Shown here in pieces: positions 29,493 to 40,953 of a stretch of 64,000 bases of DNA (position 1 is its first letter; the number at the start of each line of letters is the position of its first letter). The position numbers and the translations under genes were made by a program. The DNA comes from Proales similis. Lineage: Eukaryota > Rotifera > Eurotatoria > Ploima > Proalidae. The notes beneath the pieces were generated by a model that did not search any database, was not told where the DNA came from, and was given only the letters and a program-made list of their open reading frames with translations. The DNA lies in the NCBI GenBank assembly GCA_019059635.1, contig JAGVRJ010000008.1, positions 868,001 to 932,000 of the forward strand, written 5' to 3'.

Positions 29493-30229
29493 ATGAGTCG
29501 GCCAGATTTGATTCGCGATAATGTGGTCAGAGATGCCCAAACAGGTTGGATTATTGGATGCATCAGCAGAAGAATGAGTTTCGATTATTTGAACTCGAAA
29601 CTTTCAAAAAGGCGAGACGTACTTGCCGGCCACCAGACGCGCCGACGGAACATGGAGGAAAGCGATCAAAGTAAAAGAAGGCTACGTTCCGCCCGAAGAA
29701 GTAAAACCAGCCCGAGTGCGTTTCTTATTTGCTCGTGAGTAATCGGCAATCGTGCGCTAGGTACCAGCGTAGGCCCCTTTTATCATTAATTGCTTGCTTT
29801 TCACGCCCGGTTCCAATTCAATTTTGCTTGTGATTCTTGTGCTTGGGATGGCAAAGATATGAGACGAGAGCAGCTCGACAACAGCAGCAGCAGCAAAGGG
29901 CAGGGCCAAAAAAGTCCTCAATCCCCGGCGCAGTGTTTGTCGATGAGAAGAAGAGCAAACGCGACAAAGGAAAAGAGAGCCCGGCCACAGTCGAAGAGCT
30001 GAGCAAACGAGTCTCCGAGATCAAAGTGTCGAGAAAGATCACGCCCGAACAGATCGAGGCGGATGCCAGATCCAAGCAGATTAGAAAGCTGAGGAAGAGC
30101 CTGAGAGAAATCGAAGTCCTGGAGGCCAAGAGGGCGGATGGCCACGATCTGGCCAAGGAACAGCTCGATAAGCTGGAGCGAAAGTCGGCGATTCTAAGTG
30201 AACTGGCTCAACTGGAGGAAGTCGACTAA
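29493..30229 (+). CDS. PYM1: PYM, partner of Y14 and Mago (exon-junction-complex disassembly factor)
   Basis: Cytoplasmic, ribosome-associated protein that strips Y14-Mago from spliced mRNA. Exon 1 is 29493-29544 ([17 protein letters not shown]). Exon 2 starts at 29612 and encodes the Mago-binding N-terminal motif: [20 protein letters not shown] then [15 protein letters not shown], matching the conserved RPDGTWRK...VKEGYVPQEEV pattern of the family. Exon 3 ends at 30229 and has a Gln tract (residues [10 protein letters not shown]), lysine-rich linker, and the C-terminal coiled coil [17 protein letters not shown]...[20 protein letters not shown], equivalent to the human PYM C-terminus. The exon 2/3 junction is uncertain: donors GTGCGT (29716) or GTGAGT (29733) with acceptors near 29867 or 29874 both keep the frame. 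AATAAA at 30262. Confidence 0.9.
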
Positions 30230-30261
30230 AATTTGTTTGCCTGTTTTCTGTCTATCGACAC

Positions 30262-30267
30262 AATAAA
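30262..30267 (+). terminator. Poly(A) signal of PYM
   Basis: AATAAA 32 bases past the PYM stop. The convergent Shroom-type gene has its own signal at 30299-30304, so both transcripts should end within a few tens of bases of each other. Confidence 0.6.
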
Positions 30268-30298
30268 TTCATTTCATGCTCAAGTCCTGCTTTGGGGC

Positions 30299-30304
30299 TT
30301 TATT
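30299..30304 (-). terminator. Candidate poly(A) signal of the Shroom-type gene
   Basis: AATAAA on the minus strand, about 290 bases past the stop at 30591. Confidence 0.45.
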
Positions 30305-30590
30305 CGAGCCTCGGTTTGATCCCTGTTTTTGGCATCGAGTGCATGCCTGCAATCGAAAGAGCGCCGACCAACGAGAAAGAAGCCGATTTTTGCTTAGCTT
30401 GAATTGAATGCCAAAATTCGTGCAATTGAAATAATTTACAAAAAGCCAAAGGAAAGAAAGCAAAGGAGCATATGAAGCAGAGTCATAAATTTTCGTTTGT
30501 GTTTGCGATCAAAATGTAAAATTGAAATAAAAATTCAAAATTTAAATGGATTGCTTGAATGGAGTTTGAAGAGGCATGCTCGATGGCAAA

Positions 30591-32515
30591 CTATATTGAC
30601 TTGGCCAGCCTCAGCTGTAGATGAGCAAGTTCAATGTGATCTTTGGTGTGTCGAATTTGCAAGGCGCACAGCCAGCTGAGCTTCATGTAGCGCTGGAACT
30701 CGGCGAGTTTCTCTTCGCTCAAGTAGCTTTGAAGAGAAGCTAAATTTAGAAAAGAAGAGGCAGAGCAGCCGCAAAGGTGGCTTACTTGGTGAGGAAGCTA
30801 CAGACCGACGCGGCTCGCTTGTCGATGCCATTCTTCAGGAACATGGCCTCGTCTCGCTTACGTTCGATTTGCCCGAGCTCTTGTCTGATGGCGGCCAGCT
30901 GCTCGTCGTCGTGGCCCGCAATCAGTCCAATTTGAAGCAAATTGTGTGTGTTGGCTAGTCTGGTGCTCAACTTGAGCAGCAGATTTCTAATCACCTCGCT
31001 TTCGCTTATCAACAGTTTAAACTTGTCTTGCTCTGCCTGGCTCATTTTCGTCTCGTTCTGAACCAGCTTGCTCAACATGAGTCCTTGCTTTTCGTTTTCG
31101 TCGCTCTCGCCCAACGCCTCTTGCAGACACGCGTTCAAATGATTCAGCTTTTCATGCAGACATGAGCACAGCTCTTGTCGTCGTGCTTCGACCTGCTCGT
31201 TTGACCCGACAGACTTTGAGAGTCGGATGAGAAGCTCGAGCTCCTTTAACAGCTCATATCGAACACTGTCCGATTCGTCTGGCAGCTGGAGTGCGCGAAC
31301 GCTATTCTCGTCCTTCGGCCCGACTGTTTCGAGTTCTTTAGACACGCATTGACTGAAAAAATCGATTGTCATTGTTAACCGATCGGCAGAACTGGAGCCG
31401 CCGCTCTCCGAAATGAAAACACGCTGCAACAGTGCCGCCTCGTGTTCGGTCAAACGCTGGGCAATCTCGTTCACCAGTTGAACGTAACGGGCTTCGAGAT
31501 GCTTGCGAAACTGGTCGTGAAATCGAAACGAGTCGAACTTGCACAAACCTTCGGTGGTCAGTGAGGGCGACGGCGAGCTGCTTGATGCGCAAGACGAGCT
31601 CGACAAAATAGAGGACGATGAGGAAAGGTCGGGAACTTTTTCGTAAATAATGGGCAGCGAGACCGGCTCGCTCCTCGGCGACTGGCTGGTCTCACTGCCT
31701 TTTGACTGCTCGAGCAGGTCTGTTTTGGCCAAAAGGGGTCTTGTCCTGTCGGGACGCCACATTCTCGACGAGCTCATCTCGTGTAAGCGTTTTGAATTCT
31801 CGCGCAAGTTGTGCACGTAGCTGTAGACGATGTTGTCGTAGGCATTGTCGCCGGCTTCACCGGGCTCGGCCATCGCCTGCACTGGGGGCTGAGGAGCGGG
31901 TATAAACAAGAGACCGTCGTTTTTGTTTGATATTTCACAATTGCGAGTCGAAGGCAAGTCTAAACTGCGTCTGGCTTTGCTGTTCTCCTGCAAATCGCTT
32001 GTGGCTTTCCTCTCGTTCGAGCCGCTGTTTGCACCCGTTGCGCTCGTAAAGTGCATTGAAGAGACAGCTCGCTTGAGCGGAGCCTGTTGCTGCGAACGCT
32101 GTTTGTGATCGGCTCCGATCTGGTCGGTGCCCGTTGACTTTTTAAGAAGGTTGTTGAACAGGCTGATCACTTTGCGTCCGGCCGAGGGAGAAGGCCGGCC
32201 TCGATTGAAGCTGTTGGCAAGCAAGTCGCGTTGTTTCTGCTTGAGCTCTTTTCTGTAAAGCGTGTTTGAGTCAAAGGCACGCGTCTGCTGGTCGCCGCCA
32301 TCGGCCTCGTTCTGACACGGCGACGAGCTGGACGAAGAGGACGAAGTGGACGAGAACGAGTTGAACATACTGCCGTTTGTGTTCTGACGCCACGAGCCTC
32401 TTCTCGACCAGCTCTCTTCGTTGCTCTCTACAAAGTTTTGCCTCATTACTGTCTCATTTCGTCTGTCCGCCTCTGTTGTCGAGTCTGCTCTGGCTTGCTT
32501 TGTGTCCAACTTTAT
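30591..32515 (-). CDS. SHROOM: Shroom-type protein with ASD2 domain, 5' end incomplete
   Basis: Actin-associated regulator that recruits Rho kinase to drive apical constriction. The large exon is 32515-30786 and the last exon 30726-30591, joined by a 59-base intron (FLT|NYLSEEK). The C-terminal third matches the Shroom ASD2 helical dimer: RRQELCSCLHEKLNHLNACL, DKFKLLISESEVIRNLLLKL followed by STRLANTHNLL, then RKRDEAMFLKNGIDKR and YLSEEKLAEFQRYMKLSWL. The N-terminal two thirds are Ser-rich and disordered. No PDZ domain is present in these exons. The upstream edge at 32515 is a TTTTTTTTTCTAG acceptor, so at least one 5' exon, not identified, probably precedes it; the first in-frame ATG is MRQNF near 32449. 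This locates the ASD2 end securely but leaves the N-terminus open. Confidence 0.85.
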
Positions 32516-34217
32516 CTAGAAAAAAAAAGAAATGCACAATCGCTTGTTATAATGGCAGGCTGGACAACCCATCGCTTTTATGATGCTTGGTCTGTGTGTG
32601 CGTGCGTGGGGTTGCGAACATTTGATGCCTGTCTAGTCAAGTGGTCGGCTAAATTATGCGTTTCGATAGGTGGATTAGCTACGTGTCTTTTAACGCTAAT
32701 TAACTGGGCAAACTTGCTCGAACATTGCGTCCCGCCCTCAAATCACCGTCCATTCTCATACGCTCGCCTCAGCTTATGTACGTATCTCAAGTCAAATCCT
32801 TCGTCTCAGCATATAACACTGTATCGCTATTTGCCGGACTTGACGATGTTGTTGCCCTCGTCGTCATTGTTGTTGTTGTTGTTTTCGGTTTAGATTGAAA
32901 CGGCATATCTTTGAGGGGGCCACACCTGCATTCATTTACTCAAGATAAAATCGAAACCAACCCTCATAAGTAATTGGACACAGGTAATAAATTATTATGA
33001 TTAGGCCGCATAAAAAAGAGCGGCCATCCTGCTCTTTGAGTGGACCCGGCCCATTATGTGACCATCGATGCTCATTTGTGATTTTAATTGGTCAACGAGT
33101 CAGGTGACCATTAGAATTGCTTCTGTGATCGCGACTAGCAAGCTCGACTTAGAGCAAGAATGCAAATTACTTGACGTGCCATCTCATCGGCCGGAGAAAG
33201 TAAAGAAAGAGAACAAAAATAAAAAAGAGTGCCAAGAGTGAACGCGCTCAAGAAATAGAGAAGAGAAAGCGAGAGAGAGAGAGAGGGGAGAGGAAAAGCT
33301 CATTACTGAAACGAGGCCATGTCACATCGGCTCGCTTCGGCCACAGCCTGCCTTAATGAGAGGAAAATTAGCAAGCACATACAAGTTCCGTCATCTGTGG
33401 CTTTCTATACAAGGGCACGCCCAGCTGCCTGACCCGAGTCGAACATTTTTCGGGCATTAAACGCGATTAATGCAATAAATAGATTAATGGCAAGCGTTCA
33501 AATGGGCGAATAGAAAGCGACGCATAGATACGGTAGCTATCGACTGACGTGGCCGACGACAGGCGAACGTGCGGCCAAGACAGGGTGGGCCGAATGAACA
33601 AACGTCGGACAGTGTGTCAACGGATGAATTGACCACAGCACACGAGAGGATTAGTGCGACTGCTGCTGTTGTGTCGAGAGTGTATGAATGCGGCCAATGT
33701 TTGCCATGAGATAGAAAGATTATGTAAAAGGCAAAAGCCGATCAAGCGTGTCTTGTTTGCACATGATGATGGACAAATGTCAGCTTGTGCTCAACTACTC
33801 GACTGATTCGCTCCAATAACATCGGAGCAGATGAGTATGGCGATCAGAGGCCGCGACCGCTTGTGTCTTTTCACAGCATAATTGCAAATATTCAAAACTT
33901 GCTTGTTTTTGCAGTGCGAGAACAAAAAAAATTCACAAAAGTGGTTGACTCTCTTAAAGGTCGCTTATGCAAGCACCGGATGTGCACAAACACGTTTAGG
34001 ATGTGTGGATGCGTGCGAAGCGAACAATCTGCTCAACCTCCCTCTCTCTCTCTCTCGTTCAACTTTGGCTCTATTCTCGTTCTCTTGGCTTTTTTTTTTC
34101 AATTTTTGGTGCAATCATTAAGTTACAAATCGTGATGGCGAGGCGTCGATTCAATCGCTTGTTAGTTTGAGGAGGCCGTGTACGACCCACTCCCTCAAAC
34201 GTGCTTATAAGGTTTCA

Positions 34218-34245
34218 AACACACACACGCGCGCGCGCGCACACG
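34218..34245. repeat. CA-CG alternating repeat
   Basis: ACACACACGCGCGCGCGCGCACAC-type alternating purine-pyrimidine block, similar to those near 25773 and 25952. Confidence 0.85.
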
Positions 34246-34458
34246 GGTAAGCGGACGAACGAAGAAGCAAGCAAGCGGGCCGCAGGGATGGAGGGCGGAC
34301 GATCGCGCGTTTTCTCGTTCGCTAACTCGCTTTGTGTTTGGTTATTTGATCGTCAAACGAACTGAAATATGGAATGAGAGAAAGGCCCTAAGTCAGTTTG
34401 GGGAGCGTGTTTGGCTCCCAAAGAAAGAGAGGAAAAAAAGAGAGAATAGAGATGACGG

Positions 34459-34653
34459 TTACGTTGTCGAAAATAAACAGAATTGCTTAATCTCCTTGTT
34501 GCGATTATTAAAGTTGAAATAAAGAAGACCAGCAGGCGATTCGTATTGCACCGACGAGAGTGAAGAGCTCGACTGGTAAACTAGTTCGCAATAACGGTGC
34601 ACACTGGTCAAATAGGACGCGCGCGTAATCCAGCTCGGCACGATGCAAGACAT
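34459..34653 (-). other. Possible 5' exon of the Shroom-type gene (weak)
   Basis: An open frame starting MSCIVPSWITRASYLTSVH and containing YQSSSSLSSVQYESPAG. It is on the right strand about 2 kb upstream of the Shroom acceptor, is Ser-rich, and is not a simple-repeat translation. Candidate donors (GTCTTC, GTGCAA) are poor and I see no Shroom-specific motif. Confidence 0.2.
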
Positions 34654-36725
34654 GGATTTAGGCGGCGGCGGCAGCGGCGTCGATTGTTTTGCTGGTCAGA
34701 GCCAATTGAACTTGTCATCGTTTAAGCGTCAAACGAGAGGCCAAGTGAAGCCGGTGTGAATCTTGCTTGTGTGAGAGAGAGAACAGGGGCCCCGCGGTGT
34801 GCATGACCGTAATCTGATATGATAAATATTTCGATGGTGGCTTGACCGCGTTTCAGCCGCGTCATCAACGATGAGCGTTGGCCACTTTCTCGTCTTCCCT
34901 GTCTCTTGCTCGCCTCTCGCTCTGTGTGTGTGTGTGTGTGTGGGCTAAGCAGTTCGCTCTCTTAATCCCCGTTTTTATTCACTCGAATGATTGATTGAGA
35001 CGCAGACTATTGAATCTTATCATTTGATTGACAATTGCAAGATCACGTTCGCTGTTGACAAGCGTTCGTTTTATTCGCTCGTAAGCCATTCATCATTGCT
35101 AGTGTGATTGGTGATTCTTCTCTTTTGGACGGAGCTGAGTGCACTGCTCATTTGCTCTCGTTTAGCGTTAAAGACTTGCAAATGGGGCGTTGATTTTGAG
35201 GTGGCTACTGCTGCGCCGACAGTGGCGGCGTTTAAAATGCTCTGAATAGTTCACACCGCTCGAGTCGACTTTCTCAAGATCTCATTTACTCGAGTCGAGT
35301 TATTTCACTGCACTCGGGCAGCTTCTTCTATCCACTCGTAGTCGTCGTAGTCGTTTAGGCTAAGAACGCTCGCATGCGGCCGCGATATTTGTTTGGCCGA
35401 ATGCTTTAACTTAGAATAACAAATTTCGGCCGACGTCCACTCGCACCTTAAAGGATTAGAAAACGAAATGCAGAGAAAGAGGGAGAGAAGGGGGCAGAGA
35501 GAAAGAAAAAGAGGGAGAGCGAGCTAAACAAGATGCCAGAGAACGAGTCAAAACAATTAGGTGACTCGATCGAAATTTGCTCTGCACGTTCCAATAGAGC
35601 TGCTAGCAATCAGATGCTATTCAGTGCTCAATGGCTCATTATTTTGCGATTTGGCTCTTCTGATGCTCGATCCTTTAGAGCGGTCTGCATGCGTCTATTT
35701 GGTCAGTTGACGCAACTTGCCTCCAATAATCAGCCTCGTAAAACTAACACAATTGCGGCCACTTTTTAATTGTTTTCGTTTTCGCTGCCAAATTAGACCG
35801 AACGCATATTTGTACGCATCGAGAGAGAGAAAGAGAGAGAGGGAGAGGTTTGTATGGACGCACGAACTTGCGAGCCAGCTTGTAGAGTCAGAGTGGCCGG
35901 CAGGCGAGGGCCGAGCTTCATTAGCAAAGCTTCCAATTGATGATGATGATGATCAATTTGAAAAATAAAAACAAATTCGATATGAAACGAGCGTCCACTC
36001 TCGCTCTCTCTCTCTCTAAAGGCGTATGTTTTCACAGCAAATAAACGCTCGAGCGCATGCCACACACACATGACCTGCCTGAGGCCAGTGGAAATAGACG
36101 AGCAGAAAGAGTGGAAAAAGGCAATTTCTCTTTGCAAACGATTGTTGTTGTGCTAATTAAAGTGAAATTGAGCATCAACTCATTGCTTCCGGCCTGACGA
36201 TCGTCTCTCGACTGAGATTTACGATCGACGCGTGCAAAACGATGCCTCATTCGCTTGTCCGTCTAAAAATGAAATTCGAAACGCTATTGAATTGTTGCAA
36301 TCGACGGTTCGAATTTCGGCCCCAATTCGACCAGAACTGTGCGACTAGAAGTGATTAGGACCACGGCTGAAGTCCCATCGTAGCAACTAGCTGGCAATCT
36401 GGCTGACCTGCCAGAGAGTGACGCTTTATTTTTCTCGGCCGCCTAGTAGCATAAGTTGCTATTCACGACTTGCTAGGATTCAGTTGAACCTGAATCGGAA
36501 AACAGGCCGTTTATTTAGAAGTGGTCGACTTGAAAGGGAAAATATAACGAAAGGATAAAAACCAATTCAGGACGAATGTTGGCAAGGGGCATTGTTGATA
36601 AAAGAGCGACACAAAGCGAGACAGAGAGAAATGCAGAGGGGGGAGGAGAGAGAGCCAGACCAAAAGCGGCGAGAGCAATGAGAAAATAGGATTTCACTCT
36701 GCGTTTGCTTTATTTCTCTAGTTGC

Positions 36726-37857
36726 TTACATATAAGGATTGGCAAAGATTACGTTGTTGCCAGGCGGTATAGCTGCTCCTCGAGCGACTCGTCCGCTTGG
36801 ATAGAGGGGCGCTTTAGGGCCCAAACAAACCCCGGCCGAGCAGCCAGCGCAGCATGTTGCAAGCAGTGATAGCAAAAAGATTATTATCGACAGAGTCAAC
36901 ATCACCAATCCGAGTATGTAATCCAATCGGTGGTGGGACTTTGATGAAAGAGAGATCAATTTGCGATCAAGTAGTCAAACAAACTTGCTTAACTCACCGA
37001 TGCATTCCGGTTGGCTTGATTGTAAGTGCGCTGCCAGTAGACATGCACCGAATAGTAGACCAGCAGGAATATAGAAAGAAAGAATGCGAGCAGTGAGAGC
37101 GCAAAGAAAGCGAATATGCTCGAATAGGTCTTTCGCCATCCGCTTAGACAGCCGACCACTCCGGCCGCAATGACCTTAAAATAGACGAGAATCGAGCAAG
37201 TTAATTTTCAGTCGAATCAATGAATCAGCAAACAAAAGTGTGGAATTACCACAAGGCTGAAAAGAAGGGCGGCATGGGACCATGGCCAGAGGTACTTGTC
37301 TTGAATCGGGTAATTGCTGCCCCGAGTGCCGATGGCCGTCTCGGGCACAATGCCACTTTCAAACAGATCAGGCTGGCCGTTGTTAAGTACATCCGGAATG
37401 AAGGCGATTATCTGAGCTGACAGTTGATTCAAATCTCGATTGTAGTTCGGATAGAGCAGATAGGAGCCGGTGGTCAGACGATTCAGTGAGCCCTGAATTA
37501 TTCGCCACAACTCGATCGGTATCAAAGCCAGTCCAAACAGAGTCTGCGTTCAGAAAAAAAAACAATCATCAATGTTCATTGAAACAAACGGTGATACGCA
37601 CTAAGGCAAAGTATGGATCCAGACAGTGGAAAATCTAAAAAAACCTTCTTACCAGCACGCCTCCGAGGAATATGCCAACAAAGCCATAGGAAGTCCAGAG
37701 TGGATTCTCGCGACTTGAAAGTTGGCCAATTAGTGAATGACCATGTTCAATAGGTTGCGTCGAGTTACTTGAGCTTTTCCACTGGCGTCACGCGGTTTTT
37801 CTCATAAACATTGCGCTGCCTGTCAAAGAAGTAGTTGTGTGGTGGCACATAAGACAT
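36726..37857 (-). CDS. Four-pass membrane protein, family not recognised
   Basis: Exons: 37857-37769, 37713-37653, 37543-37250, 37174-36998, 36938-36726, about 277 residues. A short cytosolic N-terminus (MSYVPPHNYFFDRQRNVYEK) precedes TM1 (GFVGIFLGGVLTLFGLALI). A hydrophilic loop of roughly 70 residues follows (SYLLYPNYNRDLNQL, GTRGSNYPIQDKY). TM2 is LLFSLVVIAAGVVGCL, TM3 IFAFFALSLLAFFLSIFLL and TM4 YILGLVMLTLSIIIFLLSLL with CCAGC at its end. The C-terminal tail is Pro/Gly-rich, PGNNVIFANPYM. All four introns preserve the frame with GT-AG ends. The 2+2 helix layout with one large loop resembles MS4A/CD20-like or sarcospan-like tetraspans. No tetraspanin CCG motif or claudin W-GLW-C-C motif is seen, so those are unlikely. 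Function unknown. Confidence 0.75.
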
Positions 37858-38299
37858 TTGGCTGTCTTTTGCTTGTCTGCGATTCTCTTCTCCTCGAACA
37901 AATCGACGACAACGACGACGACGATGATGATGATGATGCAAATTTTAATCAGATCAAAAGTGAATGTGCAACGCACTTAAAAGGGCCTCGATGGCCTAGG
38001 ACCGCTCGGGCGTGACAGAGCGTCTGCTGGCCTACCCATGAGAACTAAACGAATTAAAGCGATCGGTCAAGCTCTTAATCAGCAGTCTAACGATGCGAAT
38101 GGTCAAACATGTTTTAATTTATTTTCGTGGCGAATGCACAATTTAGAAATTTAAGGCCTCTTGCGAAAACCGAGGCGAAGAAATTCAAAACGAAATGCGG
38201 GCGAGTTAGAGGTAGATAGACAGATAGAGAGAGAGAGAGAGAAAACGACGAAGAAAAGGATCGGACAAGAGAGAATTAGAAATGATGGTAAAATGATGG

Positions 38300-40551
38300 T
38301 TAATGGTGGGCAAATTTGTACTTCATAACACATTGGTTGATGAAGCAAGACACGTAGATATGACCGGTCGCATCGACGTGTATGTCGCTGGGACGAGCCG
38401 GCTTCTGCCCGTCTAGCTCGAGTAAGCATTTGTAGACACCGTTCGAGTCGTAAATTTGAATTCGATCATTTTTGCTGTCGCCGACCATCAACGCCTGGCC
38501 GTCGTGGTCCACGAATATGCCCGACGGTTCGTTCATTTCGGCTTCTTTGCGTCCAAAGTGCCCAAAGGCGAGCTCGATTTCGCCGCTCATGTTCGTTTTG
38601 TAGACAATGCTGCGTCCTAGGTCGCTTGCATACAACGAGTCGCCGTGCGAGTCGATGAAGCGAATTTTCGTCTTGTCAAATGGCTGCACATTTGATCCGA
38701 TCAGGCCACGGCTGGCAAATCGCTCTCTAAGGGCTTGAACGTCGCCGAACGCTTTCAGGATCGGCTGATAAGGCCGAGCATTGAGAACTTTGCCTGTCTG
38801 GGGCTCGAAGGTAAAAACGACCGGATTGCGAAGGTCGGCGTCCACAGTGACCACATTCTTATTCGAGTCGACGGCAAGGCCGTAAGGTCGGATGATCACG
38901 CCCGAACCGAAACGGCGGCACAGCTGAAACGGTGGCTGCAAAGAGAACACGAATATTTGCCGATCGTCTTTGATGTAAAGCTCTGCGTTGTGAACTAGAG
39001 CCGCTGATGGGCGTTTTAGCTTCAGCTGGTTATTGCTTGTTATCTCGTGAACCAGCTTTAACGAGCTTCGGTCGAATATTTTCACCGAATTGCTCGCGCT
39101 TGTGCAGACGATCAGCCAATCGCTCGGTTCGTACGTGACCAAGCCGATCGGAAAGTCGCACTTTTCAAAGCTGCCCACATATTCAGCCTTTAAATTGGGC
39201 ATTTTGCTGAGTGCGCCCGAACAATCGTTGAATCGGCGCAGATGATCACTGATGTAGCATCGCTGCTCGCCGCTGATGCTCTCCATCGAGCCGAGCGGAT
39301 AAGTAAAGTAAAGGTTGTTCTCTTCGTTTACTTGGACCATTTTTTTGCTGCGCGCTTTCTCGGCCGTCTCGAGCATTTGACATTCAAGAGAGCGTTTTAC
39401 TTGAGCACTTGGCTGAGACAAACGACCGATCAGAGCTCGTCCGCGTCCTCGGGTCAGTGTGCGATGCAAATTCGTGGGTGTTGAGTCAGACTCGGTGGTT
39501 AGCTCGGAGTCTGCGTCCATTGTTTGCTCCTTCAGCGGCTCATTCATTCGGGGCAATACGACGAAATGAAACGGACTGCCGGGTATGTGAAAGCCGTTGA
39601 ACTGAACCACGAGTGTGTGAATGCCCGACAGCTGCGGAGTGAACGTTATTTTGGAAAAGTCGTTCTCTTCGCCGAATTTCACCATGTGCTGGTACGTGAT
39701 CGGCTCGCCGTTCGGATCTTGCAGCAACAGGTTCATGTTCTGATAGACGCTTTTCGACTTGGTCAGCGGACAGCAGAATTTGATCGAACAACTCCGAGAC
39801 TGAGTGAAGCCAAAGTTTTGCTTCAGCTCAGTTAGAATCGAAAACTGGGTGTGATTCACACTGTTGGCCTGTTTGGACGACTTGCTCAAGTAGCCGAAGC
39901 AAAGCTGGTCGATTGACGCCGAGCACTTGACAAACTCGCACAGATTGCTCGTGTCGATATTGTCTACGTTTTTGAGGAGCTCGTTTATTCGACTCCTGCG
40001 CCTCATCAATGTGTCGAGCAGCTGACTTTTATCTGAAACGTTCTCGCACGCTTTGCTCGAATCGTACTCAATCGAAATGTCCAAGTCCTCCATAGCCTCC
40101 TGAATCATGAGCGTGTCCTGCTCGGGCAGTTCCAAATCGCCTCCGTCCAGCTGCTCGCCGCCTCTCTCCACCGGCTTGTTCATTATTTTCTCAAAGTCTT
40201 TCTTCACCGTTTCCAACTCGCTGATTGCGCTCTCAATCGAACTGAACTCGTTGCTCATCAAATTGCCGAACTGACTGTCAATTTGCGATCGAATGCGCTC
40301 ACGATAGCCACTCAGCTGGCTATCTATGTGCTCCTTCAACTGACCAAGAATGGTCTGATGCAGGAGGCCAAGCTCTTGCTTCTTCCGAATCACCCGTTCA
40401 ACTCTTTTTTATTGAAAATTTGAGGCCTAGCATTGCGAGAATAAGAATGAGGCCGATCTTACGATGCATTGAGTTGGCGAAGGAACTCGAGGTGTCTCTT
40501 TTGAACGCCTTCGGACACTTGATCGTTGTTGTTCTGGTCGGTGAACATCAT
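38300..40551 (-). CDS. Filamin-NHL protein (TRIM-NHL relative) without RING and B-boxes
   Basis: Exons 40551-40463 (MMFTDQNNNDQVSEG) and 40403-38300, joined through SVERVIRKKQE; about 727 residues. Order: N-terminal coiled coil (to about residue 200), a filamin/ABP280-type immunoglobulin fold (YQNMNLLLQDPNGEPI, SGIHTLVVQFNGFHIPGSPF), a basic linker, then NHL repeats forming a predicted beta-propeller (RPYGLAVDSNKNVVTVD, EPSGIFVDHDGQALMVGDSK, RPSDIHVDATGHIYVSCF). This is the TRIM2/TRIM3/TRIM71 (LIN-41, Brat, Wech) arrangement, whose NHL propellers bind RNA or protein partners. No C3HC4 RING or zinc B-box is encoded, so direct ubiquitin-ligase activity is unlikely; Brat and Wech also lack RING. 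Both possible ATGs at 40551 and 40548 are adjacent. Subfamily not assigned. Confidence 0.85.
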
Positions 40552-40953
40552 TTATTAGGTCCTCGAAAGAGAGCAGGCTTAATCAAATTCGCTTTATAAA
40601 GCAGCGCGAAAAGAGCCGATTCAGATGGCGTTCAAGTTTAGCGCCATTTCTTCATGCATGCGAGGCAGAAATTTGTTCCGTTTTGAAAAACATCGAGGTC
40701 AAGGAAAATATTCGACCTCGAAATGATTGTCAAATAGAATCAAATAGAAAATATCTAGCGCATTTTGCCTATTCAAAATATTTGGCTTTCGTCCAATCAG
40801 AGCGAATGTTCAACAGATGCAAGAGCTTATGAATTTATCAAGTGAATTCAATATGAGTTGATGAACCAAAATCACTCACAAACTTGAGCTTACTGTAATG
40901 GTATTTAATCAGGCTAAAATCGGCTGTTGAAATCATGCTCATCAATTGTTAAA

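Larger units (their letters stand above)
32516..36725. other. Non-coding region upstream of the Shroom-type gene
   Basis: About 4.2 kb with GAGA/TCTC tracts, TG/CA runs and a TTG repeat near 32867. No secure exon. It is the expected place for the missing 5' exon(s) and promoter of the minus-strand Shroom-type gene. Confidence 0.5.

Noticed and set aside
32507-32509. TTG start giving a 575-residue Shroom-type protein
   Set aside because: The position lies just after a polypyrimidine-AG acceptor, so it is better read as the interior of a spliced exon.
36300-36330. Possible tRNA B-box (GGTTCGAATTT)
   Set aside because: The flanks do not fold into acceptor, D and anticodon arms and no A-box is present at the right distance.
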